Below are positions 63,154 through 64,000 of a stretch of 64,000 bases of DNA, piece by piece. Made by a program: the position numbers and the translations under genes. Each line of letters opens with the position of its first letter. Position 1 is the first letter of the stretch. The notes beneath the pieces were generated by a model. That model saw only the letters and a list, made by a program, of their open reading frames with translations, was not told the origin of the DNA and made no database searches. This DNA comes from Ovis canadensis (Eukaryota; Chordata; Mammalia; Artiodactyla; Bovidae): the NCBI RefSeq assembly GCF_042477335.2, contig NC_091247.1, positions 224,402,001 to 224,466,000 of the forward strand, written 5' to 3'.

Positions 63154-64000
63154 GTAAGATGTGGGACTGGAGAGAAAAGAGAAAGCTTTTTGAGATTTTT
63201 TTTTTTTTTTTTTTAGGATTTGAGATGCAGACTCATTAGTGGTGGGGAGGCTTGCTGCTTTGCATGGGGTAGAAGTCATGGATTTGGGAGATAAGAGGCA
63301 CAGACTGTGAAAGATGCCTCATGTTGGTGTGGTATCTTAAGAATGTCACCTTTGGAAGGAGAAGAAGAGGAAAAGTGGGACAGCAGTTTTTTTGCCTCTG
63401 GTCTTTACTGCCTGCCCTGGTGCATCCTGCACTTGCTGCCAAATTAATCTTCATACTGCATAGCTCGTGTCCCGTCAGTTTCCTGTTTGGAAAATCATCT
63501 ATGGCTTCCTTTGGCCTCCAGGGTGAAGTCCAAGTTTCTCTTGTTATTTGAGGTTCAGTGTACCCTTTCAACCTCTCCTGTTAACTTCCTACATAAATAC
63601 ACAGAATCTATCAAACACTTTTGAGCAGGGAGCTTTCGTATTTTGGATAGAGCAAATGGGCACTATGGTGATTGGGTGCAGACCTGTTTCAAAGCAGGGG
63701 CTACAGGGAAAAGCATAGTCTGGGCAACAACAATTTATTTTCAGTTTGGGCCAAGAGCTCTATTTTGAATAGCTCAGCAACACATAGAGAGTGTTCATTC
63801 TGAACCAGGACCCCTTCTGGATTTGTACAGGTGATTAAACCCATGCTCTAATCTGGAAATTCATAGTCCATTGTGGAGGGCAGATGTGGACAATTAGAAT
63901 TAATTGTGGTGTGCGCTGTCATGGAGATTGCAAAGAAAAAGGTGGGATTCTATTCAACGTAGTACTCGAAGTCCTAGCAGAACAATTAGGCAAGAAAAAG

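Overview
This window is mammalian nuclear DNA from a ruminant, almost certainly a bovid (cattle-like). Genes are split into short exons with GT-AG introns, and the spaces between them are packed with ruminant-specific repeats: BovB (RTE) LINEs, BovA2 dimers, Bov-tA SINEs and older cetartiodactyl SINEs. The gene order XRCC6 > SNU13 < C22orf46-like > MEI1 > matches human 22q13.2. I infer that this is the matching cattle interval (probably chromosome 5).

Layout. (1) 1-19110, + strand: XRCC6 (Ku70), entered inside an intron; ten coding exons (5012-18887) carry about residue 66 to the stop, and the first exons lie upstream of the window. (2) 19111-22214: intergenic, with an isolated CpG-rich patch near 20735-20890. 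(3) 22215-32560, - strand: SNU13 (NHP2L1/15.5K), three exons, with a CpG-rich promoter around 32454-32680. Its first coding exon holds only the ATG, and intron 1 (8 kb) is full of BovB and SINE copies. (4) 32700-36900: repeat-rich intergenic DNA. (5) 36950-44060, + strand: a two-exon gene equivalent to C22orf46. It has a short membrane-anchor exon and one 4.5-kb exon encoding about 1,515 residues with some 37 copies of a degenerate 19-residue repeat. This is the least described object here. (6) 44184-48640: a nearly full-length dead BovB with clear target-site duplications, then a second 5'-truncated BovB. (7) 48838-52981: a class II (betaretrovirus-like) endogenous provirus with a complete 5' LTR, primer-binding site and open gag, a damaged dut-pro and a truncated pol. 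A large deletion left only the last ~34 bp of its 3' LTR. (8) 54016-54829: a 5'-inverted BovB ending about 200 bp before MEI1. (9) 55036-63153 and beyond, + strand: the first six exons of MEI1, needed for meiotic double-strand breaks.

The genes do not form a pathway: Ku70 is a ubiquitous DNA end-joining factor, SNU13 a spliceosome and snoRNP protein, MEI1 meiotic, and the C22orf46-like gene resembles the testis-expressed SPATA31/FAM205 type (inferred). Exons were placed by reading splice sites, checking that frames join, and recognising protein families; no alignment was run. Repeat family names are from recognition of their typical sequences, and repeat borders are approximate unless a target-site duplication is given.
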